A stretch of DNA of 64,000 bases from Nocardia anaemiae NBRC 100462 (GTDB lineage Bacteria > Actinomycetota > Actinomycetes > Mycobacteriales > Mycobacteriaceae): assembly GCF_001612725.1 (NCBI RefSeq), contig NZ_BDAZ01000012.1, positions 62,001-126,000 on the forward strand, written 5' to 3'. The notes under the pieces were generated by a model. It worked only from the letters and a program-made list of their open reading frames with translations, was not told the DNA's origin and ran no database searches. The translations under genes were made by a program, and so were the position numbers. Positions 25,243-35,557 of this stretch are shown in pieces; position 1 is the first letter of the stretch, and each line of letters opens with the position of its first letter.

Positions 25243-25820
25243 ATGCACCCGAATTTTGATCTCGAACCGGCCGCCACCGCTCTGGAGGCGGTGGTCGGTG
25301 CCATTGCCGACGATCAGCTCACCGCGCCGACGCCCTGCGCCGACACCAGCGTGCGCGACCTGCTCGCCCACGTCATCGGACTGACCGAGGCCTTCCGGCA
25401 GGCCGCGACCAAGGAAGCGGTCGGCCGCTCGGTCCCGCCCGCCGTCGGCCCGGAGACCGCCCTGCCCGCCGACTGGCGCTCCCGCATTCCGGCCCAGCTG
25501 AAGGCACTGGTCGAGGCCTGGCGCGATCCGGCGGCCTGGGACGGCGAAACCGAAGCGGGCGGCGTATCGGCCCCGGCGGTCGTCATGGCCACCATCGCAC
25601 TGGACGAAATCGTGGTGCACACTTGGGATCTCGCCCGCGCTATCGGTCAGCAACCGGAGTCGACCCGGCCCACCTGGCCGTCCTGCTCGAATTCCTCAGG
25701 GACACACCGCCCGAGGGCACCCCGGGCATGTTCGGTCCGGTCATCCGAGTCCCCGAAAACGCCCCACTCCTGGACCGCATCGTCGGACTCACCGGCCGCG
25801 ACCCCGCCTGGTCCCGCTGA
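25243..25820 (+). pseudogene. TIGR03086-type DinB/mycothiol-dependent fold protein, frameshifted
   Basis: The first 140 codons match TIGR03086 metal-binding proteins (DinB-like four-helix fold): T-P-C-A-D-T-S-V-R-D-L-L-A-H-V near 30 and E-I-V-V-H-T-W-D-L-A-R-A-I-G near 124-137 with the metal His. After codon Q-Q near 25651 the frame breaks; the expected C terminus (H-L-A-V-L-L-E-F-L-R then G-M-F-G-P-V-I and G-L-T-G-R-D-P-A-W) continues in the next frame to the TGA at 25818-25820. One missing base at about 25651-25660 accounts for this. It may be a real lesion, a sequencing error, or (less likely) programmed. Untouched, the first frame would read to 25869 with a nonsense tail. Confidence 0.8.
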
Positions 25821-26321
25821 TCATTTCCGGCCGAGGCCGAGCTTGCGTGCGATACGGGCCATCAGCTGAGACATCCTGGCCGGGAACGAATCCGGCTCCG
25901 GAACCGTGACCGGGCGCACCCGGCCATTGTGAATCGCGGTGATCCGCCACCCCTCGGGGGTCCGCACCAGCACCAAGGTCTGCCGCGACAGGCGACGCTC
26001 GGGCAGTCGCGACCGCCACGGCATCAGCACCGACGCGGTTCCGTGCAGAATCGCGACATCCGGCGTCACGTATCGGATCGACTCCAATTCGCCGACAAGG
26101 GCCGAACCGGCGAGCACGCCGCGAAAGAGCTTGTCGTGGTTGGCCTGGTGTTCCGTTCGGCCGATCGCTCGGGTGCCGTCGTAGGACACGTAATCGGAGT
26201 CGTCGGTGAACAGCGCGCCGAATGCCGCGGCATCGTTATCGGTCCAGGTCTGCATGACCTGTTGGAAAACCGCGCTCAGTTGCGCGTCGTCGGTGCTGGC
26301 GCGATCGATGGTCTCGTTCAT
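25821..26321 (-). CDS. SgcJ/EcaC-type NTF2-like (SnoaL-fold) protein
   Basis: A 166-residue cone-fold protein: a helix near D-A-Q-L-S-A-V-F-Q-Q-V-M-Q, W-T-D-N-D-A-A-A-F-G-A-L-F-T-D-D-S-D-Y-V, and late strands (D-V-A-I-L-H-G-T and W-R-I-T-A-I-H-N). The family label is SgcJ/EcaC oxidoreductase, but catalysis is not shown for most members. ATG 26321 is used; the frame upstream overlaps the divergent MarR gene. The MarR gene 65 nt away probably controls it through the palindrome at 26343-26371. Confidence 0.82.
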   Translation of the reverse strand: MNETIDRASTDDAQLSAVFQQVMQTWTDNDAAAFGALFTDDSDYVSYDGTRAIGRTEHQANHDKLFRGVLAGSALVGELESIRYVTPDVAILHGTASVLMPWRSRLPERRLSRQTLVLVRTPEGWRITAIHNGRVRPVTVPEPDSFPARMSQLMARIARKLGLGRK

Positions 26322-26342
26322 GGCACTGAGCTCTTTCTGTGC

Positions 26343-26371
26343 TATCGTTTCGATGAACGAAATATACGATA
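26343..26371. promoter_or_regulatory. palindrome between the NTF2-like and MarR genes
   Basis: TATCGT (26343-26348) and ACGATA (26366-26371) flank an inner TTTCG/CGAAA pair (26348-26352 and 26358-26362). This is an imperfect dyad of the size MarR dimers bind, placed between two divergent starts. Confidence 0.55.
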
Positions 26372-26385
26372 ACAGAAAGCTTCGA

Positions 26386-26844
26386 ATGTCGAAAGATGAA
26401 CTCATCGGTGAGATCGGTATGCAGCTGCGCTTGCTGCAGGAGAGCTTCGATGCCTTCGATGAGGCCGTCGCCACCCGTCTCGGTCTCAATCGCACCGATA
26501 CTCGCTGCCTCGACGTCGTCCTCGGTCGCGGCCCACTCGCGGCGGGTGAGCTGAGTGCCCAGCTCAAACTGAGTCCCGCCGCGACCACCACCGTCATCGA
26601 TCGACTCGCCCGCGCCGGATTCGTCACCCGCGGCCAGGATCCGGCCAACCGTCGCCGCGTCCTGGTCGAAGCCACCGAGGCTGCGCAAGCGACAGCGGCT
26701 GAAATCTTCGGCCCCGTCGGCCGAGCGGGCGCAAAAGCCTTGGCCCGCTACAACTCCGACCAACTCGAACTAATCCTCGACTTCCTACGCACCGCCCTTG
26801 AAGTCCACCGAGCCCAAACCGACCGCCAGGCATCCGAAAGCTAG
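26386..26844 (+). CDS. MarR family transcriptional regulator
   Basis: A 152-residue winged-helix regulator: a dimer helix, then the HTH (L-S-A-Q-L-K-L-S-P-A-A-T-T-T-V-I-D-R-L) and wing (D-P-A-N-R-R-R-V-L-V-E). ATG 26386 is chosen because the alternative ATG 26353 lies inside the palindromic operator. It is divergent from the NTF2-like gene and probably represses it and itself. Its stop overlaps that of the convergent TetR gene by 4 nt. Confidence 0.85.
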   Translation: MSKDELIGEIGMQLRLLQESFDAFDEAVATRLGLNRTDTRCLDVVLGRGPLAAGELSAQLKLSPAATTTVIDRLARAGFVTRGQDPANRRRVLVEATEAAQATAAEIFGPVGRAGAKALARYNSDQLELILDFLRTALEVHRAQTDRQASES

Positions 26845-27461
26845 TGCCGCGTCGAGATGAAGATGCCCGCTGTGGCGGCTTGGGTGGCGGCTGTGGCGGC
26901 GGTGCGGGCGGTTGCGTCGTCGATGGGGTCGCCGCTGGCGAGGAGGTGGTAGTAGAGGGGGGCCGAGACGGCCGTGAGGACGGCGCGGGGGTCGGTGTTT
27001 TCGGGGATTTCGCCGCGGGCGATGGCGGCCTCGATGCAGGGTGTCCATTCGGTAAGGCGGATGTCGTAGAAGCGGCGCAGGGCTGCCGCGGCGGTTTCGT
27101 CGCGGGTGGCGGCGGCGATGACGGCCTGGAAGAGCTTGCCTTGGCGTGGGTCGGTGAGGGTTTTGGCGACCAGGCGGGCGTTGGCGGTGAGATCGCCGAG
27201 CAGCGAGCCGGTATCCGCGTGCGGCAGCGATTGTTCGGCCATATCGACGAGCAGGTCGGCGACGAGTCCGGTGGAGTTGCGCCAGCGTCGGTAGGCCGTG
27301 GTCTTGCCGACCTCCGCGCGCGCCGCGACCTCGGTCAGATCCAGGTGCGCGAAACCGCGCTCGGCGAGCAGATCGCCCGCGGCCTGCAGCACGGCCTCGC
27401 GGACGCGGGCAGTGCGGCCACCAGGGCGAACCGAGCCGGGAACGGCGTTGTCAGACTCCAT
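26841..27461 (-). CDS. TetR family transcriptional regulator
   Basis: A 206-residue repressor: HTH at about 25-60 (A-A-G-D-L-L-A-E-R-G-F... E-V-G-K-T-T-A-Y-R-R-W) and an all-helical ligand domain with a C-terminal Ala-rich helix. It is divergent from an aldo/keto reductase and most likely controls it. The codon third positions on this gene are unusually rich in G on the coding complement, but not outside the range of its neighbours. ATG 27461 is within a TAACGGAACT direct repeat also found 52 bp away. Confidence 0.87.
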   Translation of the reverse strand: MESDNAVPGSVRPGGRTARVREAVLQAAGDLLAERGFAHLDLTEVAARAEVGKTTAYRRWRNSTGLVADLLVDMAEQSLPHADTGSLLGDLTANARLVAKTLTDPRQGKLFQAVIAAATRDETAAAALRRFYDIRLTEWTPCIEAAIARGEIPENTDPRAVLTAVSAPLYYHLLASGDPIDDATARTAATAATQAATAGIFISTRH

Positions 27462-27522
27462 AACGGAACTCCAGTTTCATTTACGGCGCGACAGGTGTAT
27501 GGTTCGAATCATTAACGGAACT
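27461..27522. promoter_or_regulatory. direct repeats between the TetR and AKR genes
   Basis: TAACGGAACT occurs at 27461-27470 and at 27513-27522 in the same orientation, one at each divergent start. TetR proteins usually bind palindromes, and only a short AACT-CC-AGTT dyad is present at 27467-27476, so the role is uncertain. Confidence 0.4.
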
Positions 27523-27543
27523 ATAGACCCTTTAGGAGTCATC

Positions 27544-28578
27544 ATGGAGTACCGGCGGCTCGGCGCATCAGGTCTGCTCGTCCCGGCGTTGAGCTTCGGC
27601 GCGGGCACCTTCGGCGGGCGTGGCGAGCTGTTCAGCGCGTGGGGCGATACCGATGCGGAGCAGGCGCGCCGACTTGTCGATATCAGCCTGGACGCGGGCG
27701 TCACCATGTTCGACACGGCCGATGTCTATTCCGACGGCACCTCCGAGGAGGTACTCGGCGCGGCCATCAAGGGCAGGCGCGACCAAGTGCTGCTGTCCAC
27801 CAAGGCGAGCTTGCCGACCGGTCCGGGGCCGTTCGACGCGGGTTCCGGCCGTGCACGCCTGATCAAGGCGGTCGAGGGTGCGCTGCGCAGGCTCGGCACG
27901 GACTACATCGACCTGTTCCAACTGCACGCCTTCGACGCATACACCCCGGTCGAGGAAGTCCTTGCGGCACTGGATGATCTGGTGCGCGCGGGCAAGATCC
28001 GCTATCTCGGCGCCTCCAACTTCGCGGGCTGGCAGCTCATGAAATCCCTTGCCGCGGCGGATCGGCACGGCCTGACCCGCTACGTCGCACACCAGGTGTA
28101 CTACTCGCTCGTCGGCCGCGACTACGAATGGGAACTCATGCCGCTCGGCCTGGACCAGGGCGTCGGCGCGGTGGTGTGGAGCCCGCTCGGCTGGGGCAGG
28201 CTGACCGGGAAAATCCGTCGTGGCCGAGCACTTCCGGAAGGCAGCCGCCTGCATCGGACCGCCGAGGCGGGTCCGCCGGTCGATGACGACAAGCTCTACG
28301 ACGTGGTCGACGTCCTCGACGAACTCGCCGCCGAGACCGGCAAGACCGTCCCGCAGATCGCGCTCAACTGGCTGCTGCGCCGTCCGACGGTGTCGACCGT
28401 TATCGTCGGCGCACGCAATGCCGAGCAGCTGCGTCAGAACCTCGGCGCGATCGGCTGGGAACTCGACGCCGAGCAGATCGCCCGCCTCGACAAGGTCAGC
28501 GCGACGACCCCGGCCTATCCCTACTACCCGTATTACCGGCTGCCGGATTTTGCCCGGTTGAGCGCTCCCGCGGTGTGA
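27544..28578 (+). CDS. aldo/keto reductase
   Basis: A 344-residue NADPH-dependent TIM-barrel reductase, AKR12/13-like. Start M-E-Y-R-R-L-G-A-S-G-L-L, catalytic D-T-A-D-V-Y near 57-62 (Asp and Tyr), the Lys in L-L-S-T-K near 86, H in L-F-Q-L-H-A-F, and the cofactor loop W-S-P-L-G-W-G-R-L-T-G-K. The end Y-P-Y-Y-P-Y-Y-R-L is tyrosine-rich. AGGAG lies 6 nt before ATG 27544. It is divergent from TetR, suggesting induction by a reactive carbonyl or drug. Confidence 0.92.
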   Translation: MEYRRLGASGLLVPALSFGAGTFGGRGELFSAWGDTDAEQARRLVDISLDAGVTMFDTADVYSDGTSEEVLGAAIKGRRDQVLLSTKASLPTGPGPFDAGSGRARLIKAVEGALRRLGTDYIDLFQLHAFDAYTPVEEVLAALDDLVRAGKIRYLGASNFAGWQLMKSLAAADRHGLTRYVAHQVYYSLVGRDYEWELMPLGLDQGVGAVVWSPLGWGRLTGKIRRGRALPEGSRLHRTAEAGPPVDDDKLYDVVDVLDELAAETGKTVPQIALNWLLRRPTVSTVIVGARNAEQLRQNLGAIGWELDAEQIARLDKVSATTPAYPYYPYYRLPDFARLSAPAV

Positions 28579-28609
28579 GGCGATCGGGATCGGGACGCCG
28601 AATGTGCGC

Positions 28610-31600
28610 TCAGTACACGTCGCGAACGTATCGCTTCTCGGCGACCAGCTGCTTCCGGAACGCCAGCGCCCCGTCCTCGTCGAGCTTGCCGTGGATCCTG
28701 GCAATGGTCAGCAGGGTGTCGTCGACATCCTTGGCCATGCGCGCGGCATCACCGCACACATAGAAGTGTGCGCCGTCGCGCAGCCAGGACCACAGCTCGG
28801 CCCCGTGCTCGATCATCCGGTGCTGCACGTAGATCCGCTCGCGCTGGTCGCGGGAGAAGGCCAGATCGAGTCGGGTGAGGAAGCCCGAGCGGAACATATC
28901 CTCCAATTCCGCGCGGTAGTAGAAGTTCTGGGCGGCATGCTGATCGCCGAAGAACAGCCAGTTGCGGCCGCTGCAGCCGAGGGCGCGACGTTCCTGCAGG
29001 AAGCCGCGGAAGGGCGCGATGCCGGTGCCGGGGCCGACCATGATCATCGGGGTGGTCGGATCGAGCGGCGGCCGGAAATGCGGTGCGCGCTGCAGGAAGA
29101 TCGGCACCGCGGATGCGGCGGCGTCGGCGCGGTCGGCGAGGAAGGTCGAGCACACCCCGCCGCGGCGCGCGGCGGATCCGGTCGCGGCGGGATCGCCGTA
29201 TCGGACGACACCCACGGTGAGCTGCACTTCATCGGGACTGACCAGCGGACTCGACGAAATCGAATACTGGCGCGGCTGTAACTTTTTCAGCGTGCCGAGC
29301 CATTCGACGAGATCGGCGCGCACCGGGAAGTCGCGCAGCACATCGACGGCCTGCCGGTCCCACAGGTAGTTGTCGAGTTCATTGCGATTATCGCGGCGCA
29401 GCAGTTTCGCCAGCCGGTTATTGGGGTTGCGTTCGGCGATGAAGGTGAGCAGATCGTGGCTGACCTTCGTAATGTCGTAACGGGTGCGCAGCGCCTGGGC
29501 CAGCGGCAGTTCCTGGTCGTCGAGTTCGATTATTCGACGGCCGTCCAATCCGGTGCTCCCGAGCCATTCAGCGACCATCGATTCGCTGTTCGTCGGCCAT
29601 ACCCCTAGCGAATCGCCGACCTCGTAGCTCGCCTTCAGCCCGCGCAAGTCGAAGCCGAACTGGCGTACTTCTTTCGTCGAACCGGCATGCGAGAGCGGTT
29701 CATTGCGTACCAGCGGTGCGGTCACCGGGGCATTGCGGGTGAACGGTGCCGGGCCGGGCCGCTGGTTCCGGCCGAGCGGCGGCGCGGTGCGGGGCAGCAC
29801 CATGGTGGCACCGAAGGACCGCGCGGGCTTCGGAGTTCCGACCGGCCCGGACGGATTCACCTCGGGCGCACCGCCGTCGAGTGCGGTGAGCACCTCGTCG
29901 AGCCAGCGCGTCGCCGCTTGCTCGTAATCGGGTTCGCTGTCGACACGGGCGAGCAGGCGGGTAGCCCCGCGCTCGGTCAGTTTCGCGTCCAGTTTGCGAC
30001 CGTGGCCGCAGAAGTCGTCATAGGAGGAGTCGCCGAGTGCGAATACCGCGTACCGCATGCCGGTCAACCGGATCACGCTGTCGTCCAGGCGTTCCCAGAA
30101 GTCGGCGCCGTTATCCGGCGGGCCGCCGTCGCCGAAGGTGCTGCTGATCACCAGCACATCGCCGTTGAGCTCGTCGAGTTCGCACGAGTCCATATCGATC
30201 AGCCGTGGCACGAAACCGGATTCGGCCAGGCGCTCGGCCGTCGCCGCCGCGAACTCTTCGGCCGTGCCGGTCTGTGAGGCCCACAGCACGGTGATCGGCC
30301 GGGCCGGTTCCTCGGGAACACTATCGGCGGGCGCGGATTCGGTTGCCGCGGTTCGCGAATACATACCGGCCAACAGCCCATCGATCCACAATCGACTGTG
30401 CTCGGCCAGCGGTGCGGATTCGGGCAGCACCGGCTGCCCCGTCACCGGAATGGATTGCAGCGCAGAGAGATATCCGGCGAGATAGATCCGCTCGGTCTCA
30501 CTGAGCGTCGGGGCGGTGCCCGCGTCGAGCCCGAGCATGACCGCCAGCGGGTGCGCGCCATGGTTCGCGGCGGTTTCCGGCACTGCCGTCGGAGGGATCT
30601 CGGCTGTTTTCGGCATCACCGCGACCTGCCGTAACGACACCGCGCACGCCTTGAATTCGGGCTGCAACGAGTCCGGATCCACCGCGTCATTGGTGACGGC
30701 ATTGATCGTCAGATATTCGCCCTGCTCGTCATTCCAATGGAACGGCGCGAAGCAGTCGCCGGGCCGCACCCGGTCGCTGATCTGCACCGGCAGCACCGCT
30801 CGCCCACGCCGGGAGGCGATTTCGAGCTGGTCACCCGCTTCGACCCCGAGCCGTTCGGCATCCTCGGGATGCACCTCGACGAACGGCTGCCCGGTCAACT
30901 TGGTCAGCTTGTCGATCTTGCCGGTCTTGGTCATGGTGTGCCACTGATGCTGCAAGCGGCCGGTGTTCAGCGTGAACGGGTAGTCGTCGTCGGGCATTTC
31001 GTCCGCCGCCATATGCGGGCGCGGCCAGAACACCGCGCGACGGCTCGGCGTCGCGAACGCGAGTCGGGGCCTGCGCCCGGCATCGTCGACGAAAAGTTCC
31101 TGGCTGACACCGTCATTGAGGTAGCGGATCGGGTTGCGCGCGCGGTCGGATTCGGCGCACGGCCACTGCATCGGCCCCTCGCGCAACCGCTGGTAGCTCA
31201 TGCCACGCAGGTCGTATCCGGTGGCCGGATTGGCGAACTGCTTGAGTTCGTCGAAAACCTCGGCACTGGAGGCGTATTCGAAGCCTTCGAAACCCATCGC
31301 GGTGGCCACCTGCGCGATCAACAGCCAGTCCGGGCGCGCATCGCCGATCGGATCCATCGAGCGCTGCAGCAACGTGACATTGCGCTCGGAATTCACCATC
31401 ACCGCATCGGCTTCGGCCCACAGCGTTGCGGGCAGCAGAATGTCGGCATAGGAGTTGGTCGCGGTATCGGTGTAGGCATCCTGCACGATGACCAGCTCGG
31501 CCGCCTCCAGCCCGCCGATGACCGTCTTCCGGTTGGCAACGGTGGCAACGGGATTGGTGCAGATGATCCAGGCGGCCTTGATCTGTCCCTCGGACAGCTC

Positions 31601-32797
31601 GCGGAACATCTCGATCGTGCCCGGCCCGGACTCGGTACGCAGCGTGCCGGGTTCGACACCCCATGCGGTCTCCACGAAGGCGCGGTCGGCGGGGGAGAGC
31701 AGACTGCGCTGCCCGGGCAAACCAGGACCCATATAACCCATTTCGCGCCCGCCCATGGCATTCGGCTGACCGGTCAGCGAGAACGGCCCGCTGCCCGGAC
31801 GGCAGATCGTCCCGGTGGCGAGGTGCAGGTTGCAGAGCGCGTTGGTGTTCCAGGTGCCGTGGGTGGACTGGTTCAGTCCCATGGTCCACAGCGACATCCA
31901 TTCACCGGCCTCGCCGATCCAGCGCGCCGCCGTGCGGATATCGGCCTCGGCCAGCGCGGTGATCGCGGCGACCTGGTTCGGCGGGTAGTCGGCGAGGAAT
32001 TCGGGCATCGCCGCCCATCCTTCGGTGTGCTCGGCGATGAAGTCCGCGTCGATATCGCCGTTCTCGACGAGCAGGTGCAATAGCCCGTTGAGCAGGGCGA
32101 GATCGGTACCCGGTGCGATCTGCAGGAACAGATCGGCCCGCGCCGCGGTATCGGTGCGTCGCGGATCGACCACGATCAGCTTCGCCCCGGCCTTGACCCG
32201 GTCGATCATGCGCAGATAGAGAATCGGATGGCAGTCGGCCATATTCGCGCCGATCACGAAGAAGAGATCGGCGTGTTCGAAGTCGTCATAGGAGCCGGGC
32301 GGCCCGTCCGCGCCGAGCGACTGCTTGTAGCCGGTCCCGGCGCTGGCCATGCACAGTCGGGAATTGGCCTCGATGTGCTTGGTCCGCAGATATCCCTTGG
32401 CCAACTTGGTCGCCAGGTACTGGGCCTCCAGCGACATCTGCCCGGAGACATACAACGCGATGGCGTCGGGCCCGTGTTCGTCCAGGATCGCCCGCAGCCG
32501 GGTGGCTACCTCGTGCACCGCCTCGTCGACGGGCACCGGTACCGGCACCTGACCGCGCTCGGGCCGCCGGTACGCGGTCTCCATCCGCCCCGGCGTCGCC
32601 ATCAACTCCTGGTGGGTCGCACCCTTGGTGCACAGGCGGCCCGCATTGGTCGGGTGCAGTTTGTCGCCGCGCACCTTGGCGATGACCGGCGCACCGTCCG
32701 CGCCCGCGCGGGTCTCGACGACGATGCCGCAACCGACGCCGCAGTACGAACACGCCGTTCTGGCGGTGCTCGCGCGGTCGGTGCCTGCATCGGTCAT
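28610..32797 (-). CDS. assimilatory nitrate reductase fused to a flavodoxin/FNR reductase (NasC-CysJ type)
   Basis: A 1395-residue fusion. Residues 1 to about 780 are the molybdopterin nitrate reductase: the 4Fe-4S cysteines in C-S-Y-C-G-V-G-C (16-23) plus L-C-T-K, and the Mo-ligand Cys in N-S-R-L-C-M-A-S. A flavodoxin domain starts near 833 ([12 protein letters not shown]), and an FAD/NADPH reductase follows (R-Q-Y-S-I-S-S-S-P near 1176; [10 protein letters not shown] near 1256; end Y-V-R-D-V-Y). It can therefore reduce nitrate to nitrite with NADPH in one chain. ATG 32797 is used. The nitrite reductase and nitrate transporter genes are not in this window. Confidence 0.93.
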   Translation of the reverse strand: MTDAGTDRASTARTACSYCGVGCGIVVETRAGADGAPVIAKVRGDKLHPTNAGRLCTKGATHQELMATPGRMETAYRRPERGQVPVPVPVDEAVHEVATRLRAILDEHGPDAIALYVSGQMSLEAQYLATKLAKGYLRTKHIEANSRLCMASAGTGYKQSLGADGPPGSYDDFEHADLFFVIGANMADCHPILYLRMIDRVKAGAKLIVVDPRRTDTAARADLFLQIAPGTDLALLNGLLHLLVENGDIDADFIAEHTEGWAAMPEFLADYPPNQVAAITALAEADIRTAARWIGEAGEWMSLWTMGLNQSTHGTWNTNALCNLHLATGTICRPGSGPFSLTGQPNAMGGREMGYMGPGLPGQRSLLSPADRAFVETAWGVEPGTLRTESGPGTIEMFRELSEGQIKAAWIICTNPVATVANRKTVIGGLEAAELVIVQDAYTDTATNSYADILLPATLWAEADAVMVNSERNVTLLQRSMDPIGDARPDWLLIAQVATAMGFEGFEYASSAEVFDELKQFANPATGYDLRGMSYQRLREGPMQWPCAESDRARNPIRYLNDGVSQELFVDDAGRRPRLAFATPSRRAVFWPRPHMAADEMPDDDYPFTLNTGRLQHQWHTMTKTGKIDKLTKLTGQPFVEVHPEDAERLGVEAGDQLEIASRRGRAVLPVQISDRVRPGDCFAPFHWNDEQGEYLTINAVTNDAVDPDSLQPEFKACAVSLRQVAVMPKTAEIPPTAVPETAANHGAHPLAVMLGLDAGTAPTLSETERIYLAGYLSALQSIPVTGQPVLPESAPLAEHSRLWIDGLLAGMYSRTAATESAPADSVPEEPARPITVLWASQTGTAEEFAAATAERLAESGFVPRLIDMDSCELDELNGDVLVISSTFGDGGPPDNGADFWERLDDSVIRLTGMRYAVFALGDSSYDDFCGHGRKLDAKLTERGATRLLARVDSEPDYEQAATRWLDEVLTALDGGAPEVNPSGPVGTPKPARSFGATMVLPRTAPPLGRNQRPGPAPFTRNAPVTAPLVRNEPLSHAGSTKEVRQFGFDLRGLKASYEVGDSLGVWPTNSESMVAEWLGSTGLDGRRIIELDDQELPLAQALRTRYDITKVSHDLLTFIAERNPNNRLAKLLRRDNRNELDNYLWDRQAVDVLRDFPVRADLVEWLGTLKKLQPRQYSISSSPLVSPDEVQLTVGVVRYGDPAATGSAARRGGVCSTFLADRADAAASAVPIFLQRAPHFRPPLDPTTPMIMVGPGTGIAPFRGFLQERRALGCSGRNWLFFGDQHAAQNFYYRAELEDMFRSGFLTRLDLAFSRDQRERIYVQHRMIEHGAELWSWLRDGAHFYVCGDAARMAKDVDDTLLTIARIHGKLDEDGALAFRKQLVAEKRYVRDVY

Positions 32798-32947
32798 GCC
32801 ACCGATCATGCGCATCGCCGATTGCGGCCGATTTACCCAACGTTATCGGCAGATGACAATTGACCTCACCGCGCCGAAATTCACCCGTGAGGTGTGGCGT
32901 GCGACACGAAAATATGCCGCGACCAGGTGCGCAGTCCGATTCGGCGA

Positions 32948-33661
32948 TCAGCCCAGTTTATAAGCGCGGTGCAGCGCGACGATGCCGCCGGTCAGATTGC
33001 GCCATTTCACCGACGACCAGCCCGCATCGGCGATCCGCAGCGCCAACTGCCGCTGATTCGGCCAGGCCCGGATGGATTCGGCGAGGTAGACGTAGGCATC
33101 CGGATTACTGCTCACCGCCACCGCGACCTTCGGCAGCGCCTTCATCAGGTATTCCAGATAGATGGTGCTGAAGACCGGCACGATCGGCGTCGAGAACTCG
33201 CAGATCACCATCCGCCCGCCCGGCTTGGTGACCCGCAGCATTTCGCGCAGCGCGGTATCGGTCTCGGAGATATTGCGCAGACCGTAGGAGATGGTCACCG
33301 CGTCGAACGAATCGTCGGCGAACGGCAGTGCGGTCGCATCGGCGGCCACCTTCGGCACATCGCGGGATTTGCCCGCGGCGAGCATGCCCTGGGAGAAGTC
33401 GGCCGCCAGACACCAGGCGCCGGATTTCGCCAGGTCCAGCGTCGAAAGGCCGGTGCCCGCGGCGAGGTCGAGCACCCGCTCACCCGGCCGCGGCGCGACG
33501 GCCTTCCGCACCGCCCAGCGCCAATATCGGTCCTGTCCCAAGGAGATGACGGTGTTGGTCAGGTCGTACCGCTTCGCGACCCCGTCGAACATCGACGCGA
33601 CCTCGTGCGGCTGCTTGTCCAGCGAGGCCCGAACCGGTTCGCGCTGCTCTGTTTTCGCCAC
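32948..33661 (-). CDS. menG: demethylmenaquinone C-methyltransferase MenG (UbiE family)
   Basis: A 237-residue SAM methyltransferase that adds the C3 ring methyl in the step after MenA. Family marks: [16 protein letters not shown] near 27-42, SAM site [10 protein letters not shown] near 63, Y-G-L-R-N-I near 126, and M-V-I-C-E-F-S-T-P near 150. The C terminus ([12 protein letters not shown]) is conserved. It lies between the mannosyltransferase and the nitrate reductase, as with Rv0557-Rv0558 in M. tuberculosis. Confidence 0.93.
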   Translation of the reverse strand: MAKTEQREPVRASLDKQPHEVASMFDGVAKRYDLTNTVISLGQDRYWRWAVRKAVAPRPGERVLDLAAGTGLSTLDLAKSGAWCLAADFSQGMLAAGKSRDVPKVAADATALPFADDSFDAVTISYGLRNISETDTALREMLRVTKPGGRMVICEFSTPIVPVFSTIYLEYLMKALPKVAVAVSSNPDAYVYLAESIRAWPNQRQLALRIADAGWSSVKWRNLTGGIVALHRAYKLG

Positions 33662-33802
33662 GCCCCGAACCTACCGCGCGTAACACATGCGGGGCGAGAC
33701 TCCCGCGCCGAACTGGCCCAGACAATATGTCCCAGCAGCGGATACGCCTGTTTTTCCGTGGTCACCAGCTTTCGCGGGTCGCGAAACTCACACGATGGTG
33801 GA

Positions 33803-34948
33803 TCACGCGGTGTGCGGCAACCGGGTCCGAATCCCGGTGACATCGGCGTAGTGGCCCAGCAATTCGGTGCAGATGGCGGACCAGGTCCGGTGCAGCACCG
33901 ACTTGCGGGCGGCCGCGGCGAATCGCGCCCGCAATAGCGGATCACGAAGGGCCGCAACCGCACTTGGGAGCAGCTCGGCGAAGCGATCTACCGGCAGCAG
34001 GTAGCCGTTGCGGCAGTGCGCGATCAGATCCCGCGGTCCACCCGCGTCCGGCCCGATCACCGGCACCCCGGCGGCCAGCGCCTCCTGCACGCCCTGACAG
34101 AACGTTTCGTGCTCACCCGCGTGCACCATCACATCCAGGCTCGCGTACGCCTGCGCCAGTTCGGCACCGCCGAGTTCACCGGTGAAGATCGCGGTGGGCA
34201 TCATCCGCGCCAACCGGGCCCGCTCCGGCCCGTCTCCCACGATGACCAGCTGGATCCCCGGATCGCCGCCGAGCACCGCGAGCCGCTCCACATGCTTCTC
34301 CGGTGCCAGCCGCCCGACGAACCCCACCAGCAGCTTTTCCTGCCCCCGCGACCAAGAGGCCCGCAGCTCGTGCCGCTTCGCCGACGGCGTGAACCGGCCG
34401 ATATCGACACCGCGACCCCAGCGGTGCACCCGCGGAATACCGTGCCGAGCCAGATCCTCGGCCGCCGCGCGCGACGGTGCCAGCGTCCGTGTCGCGCCCT
34501 CATGAATCCGTCGCGTCCAAGCCCAGGCCGCGCGACTGGCCAGCCCGAGCCCATAACTCTTCGCGAAACCGGCCACATCGGTCTGATAGATCGCGACTGT
34601 CGGCAGATCCAACCGCATCGCCGCACCGAGGCCACCGGCGCCGAGCAGAAACGGCGAGGCCAGATGCACCACATCGGCATCGAATTCGTCGATCGCGGCG
34701 GTGATTCCGGGCTGCGGCAGGCCGACCGGCAGCGAACTGACCTTCGGCACCATCACCGCCGGTACCCGATGCACCGGGAAGCGTTTGTAGCGCCGCTCGG
34801 CGGCGGGCAGCCCGTAAGGCGTATCCGGCGCGATCACCAGCGCCTCGTGCCCATGCTGATCCAGGTGGTCCAGCACCCGGAGTACGGAATTGACGACGCC
34901 GTTCATATTCGGCAGGAACGACTCCGAAACGATGGCTACTCGCACCAT
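33803..34948 (-). CDS. mgtA: GT4 alpha-mannosyltransferase, MgtA-like
   Basis: A 381-residue GDP-mannose-using glycosyltransferase of GT family 4. The N-terminal [18 protein letters not shown], a Rossmann hinge near 170-190, and the C-terminal nucleotide-sugar motif [18 protein letters not shown] near 293-310 fit the MgtA (Rv0557) group, which mannosylates glucuronosyl diacylglycerol in mycobacteria. The related PimB' cannot be ruled out, but synteny with menG favours MgtA. ATG 34948 is used, with the same start as mycobacterial homologues. Confidence 0.88.
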   Translation of the reverse strand: MVRVAIVSESFLPNMNGVVNSVLRVLDHLDQHGHEALVIAPDTPYGLPAAERRYKRFPVHRVPAVMVPKVSSLPVGLPQPGITAAIDEFDADVVHLASPFLLGAGGLGAAMRLDLPTVAIYQTDVAGFAKSYGLGLASRAAWAWTRRIHEGATRTLAPSRAAAEDLARHGIPRVHRWGRGVDIGRFTPSAKRHELRASWSRGQEKLLVGFVGRLAPEKHVERLAVLGGDPGIQLVIVGDGPERARLARMMPTAIFTGELGGAELAQAYASLDVMVHAGEHETFCQGVQEALAAGVPVIGPDAGGPRDLIAHCRNGYLLPVDRFAELLPSAVAALRDPLLRARFAAAARKSVLHRTWSAICTELLGHYADVTGIRTRLPHTA

Positions 34949-35034
34949 CCCAGGTTGACCCGCGCAACGCGCCACGCCGCCACGTCGACATGACCGATAC
35001 GCAAAGATCCGGCGAACTGTCGGGGCTGGCCGCC

Positions 35035-35520
35035 TCAGGCGGCACCGGCCGCCGCGCGCGGTCCGTTCACCGGACCAGGCGTGCGGCGTTGTGCCCGCAG
35101 CAGCAGCCACAGCGTGGGCAGCGTGACCACCCACACCACCAGAATCACCGACAGCGCGGGCTGAATCGCGACCCGCACGTCACGTCCGGCCACCCGGACC
35201 AGATCCGGATCCTTGCGGCTGTACTCCACATTGATCCGCTCACCCGCGGTGAGGTTGGTCGGATACAGCACCCCGACCTTCGGATTGTGCGTCTTCCCGT
35301 CCGGTGTGACATAGATGACCGCCGAACGCAGCCGCCCGGCCGAGAGCACCTCGGCCGAGGTCACGCCCTTGTCGGAGCTGATCAGATAGTCGTTGCGCCA
35401 GGCGGCGAGCACCAGCAGCACGACGAGGGCGCTGAGGAAGACGGCCGCTGTCAGTACCCCGATCTTGGCCCGCCGCAGGCGGTTCGAACGCCTTTCAGAC
35501 TGGCTGGTTTCCGACACCAC
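35035..35520 (-). CDS. DUF3592 membrane protein
   Basis: A 161-residue protein with helices at about 20-42 and 128-147 and, between them, an extracytoplasmic beta domain ([13 protein letters not shown]... [13 protein letters not shown]). This is the DUF3592 layout. The M. tuberculosis counterpart is probably Rv0556. No function is known. The start is near 35520 (two GTG codons side by side). It sits upstream of the mannosyltransferase on the same strand. Confidence 0.8.
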   Translation of the reverse strand: MVSETSQSERRSNRLRRAKIGVLTAAVFLSALVVLLVLAAWRNDYLISSDKGVTSAEVLSAGRLRSAVIYVTPDGKTHNPKVGVLYPTNLTAGERINVEYSRKDPDLVRVAGRDVRVAIQPALSVILVVWVVTLPTLWLLLRAQRRTPGPVNGPRAAAGAA

Positions 35521-35557
35521 AACAGGCTACTTGCCGCCTCCGATACCGTGTGCGCCC

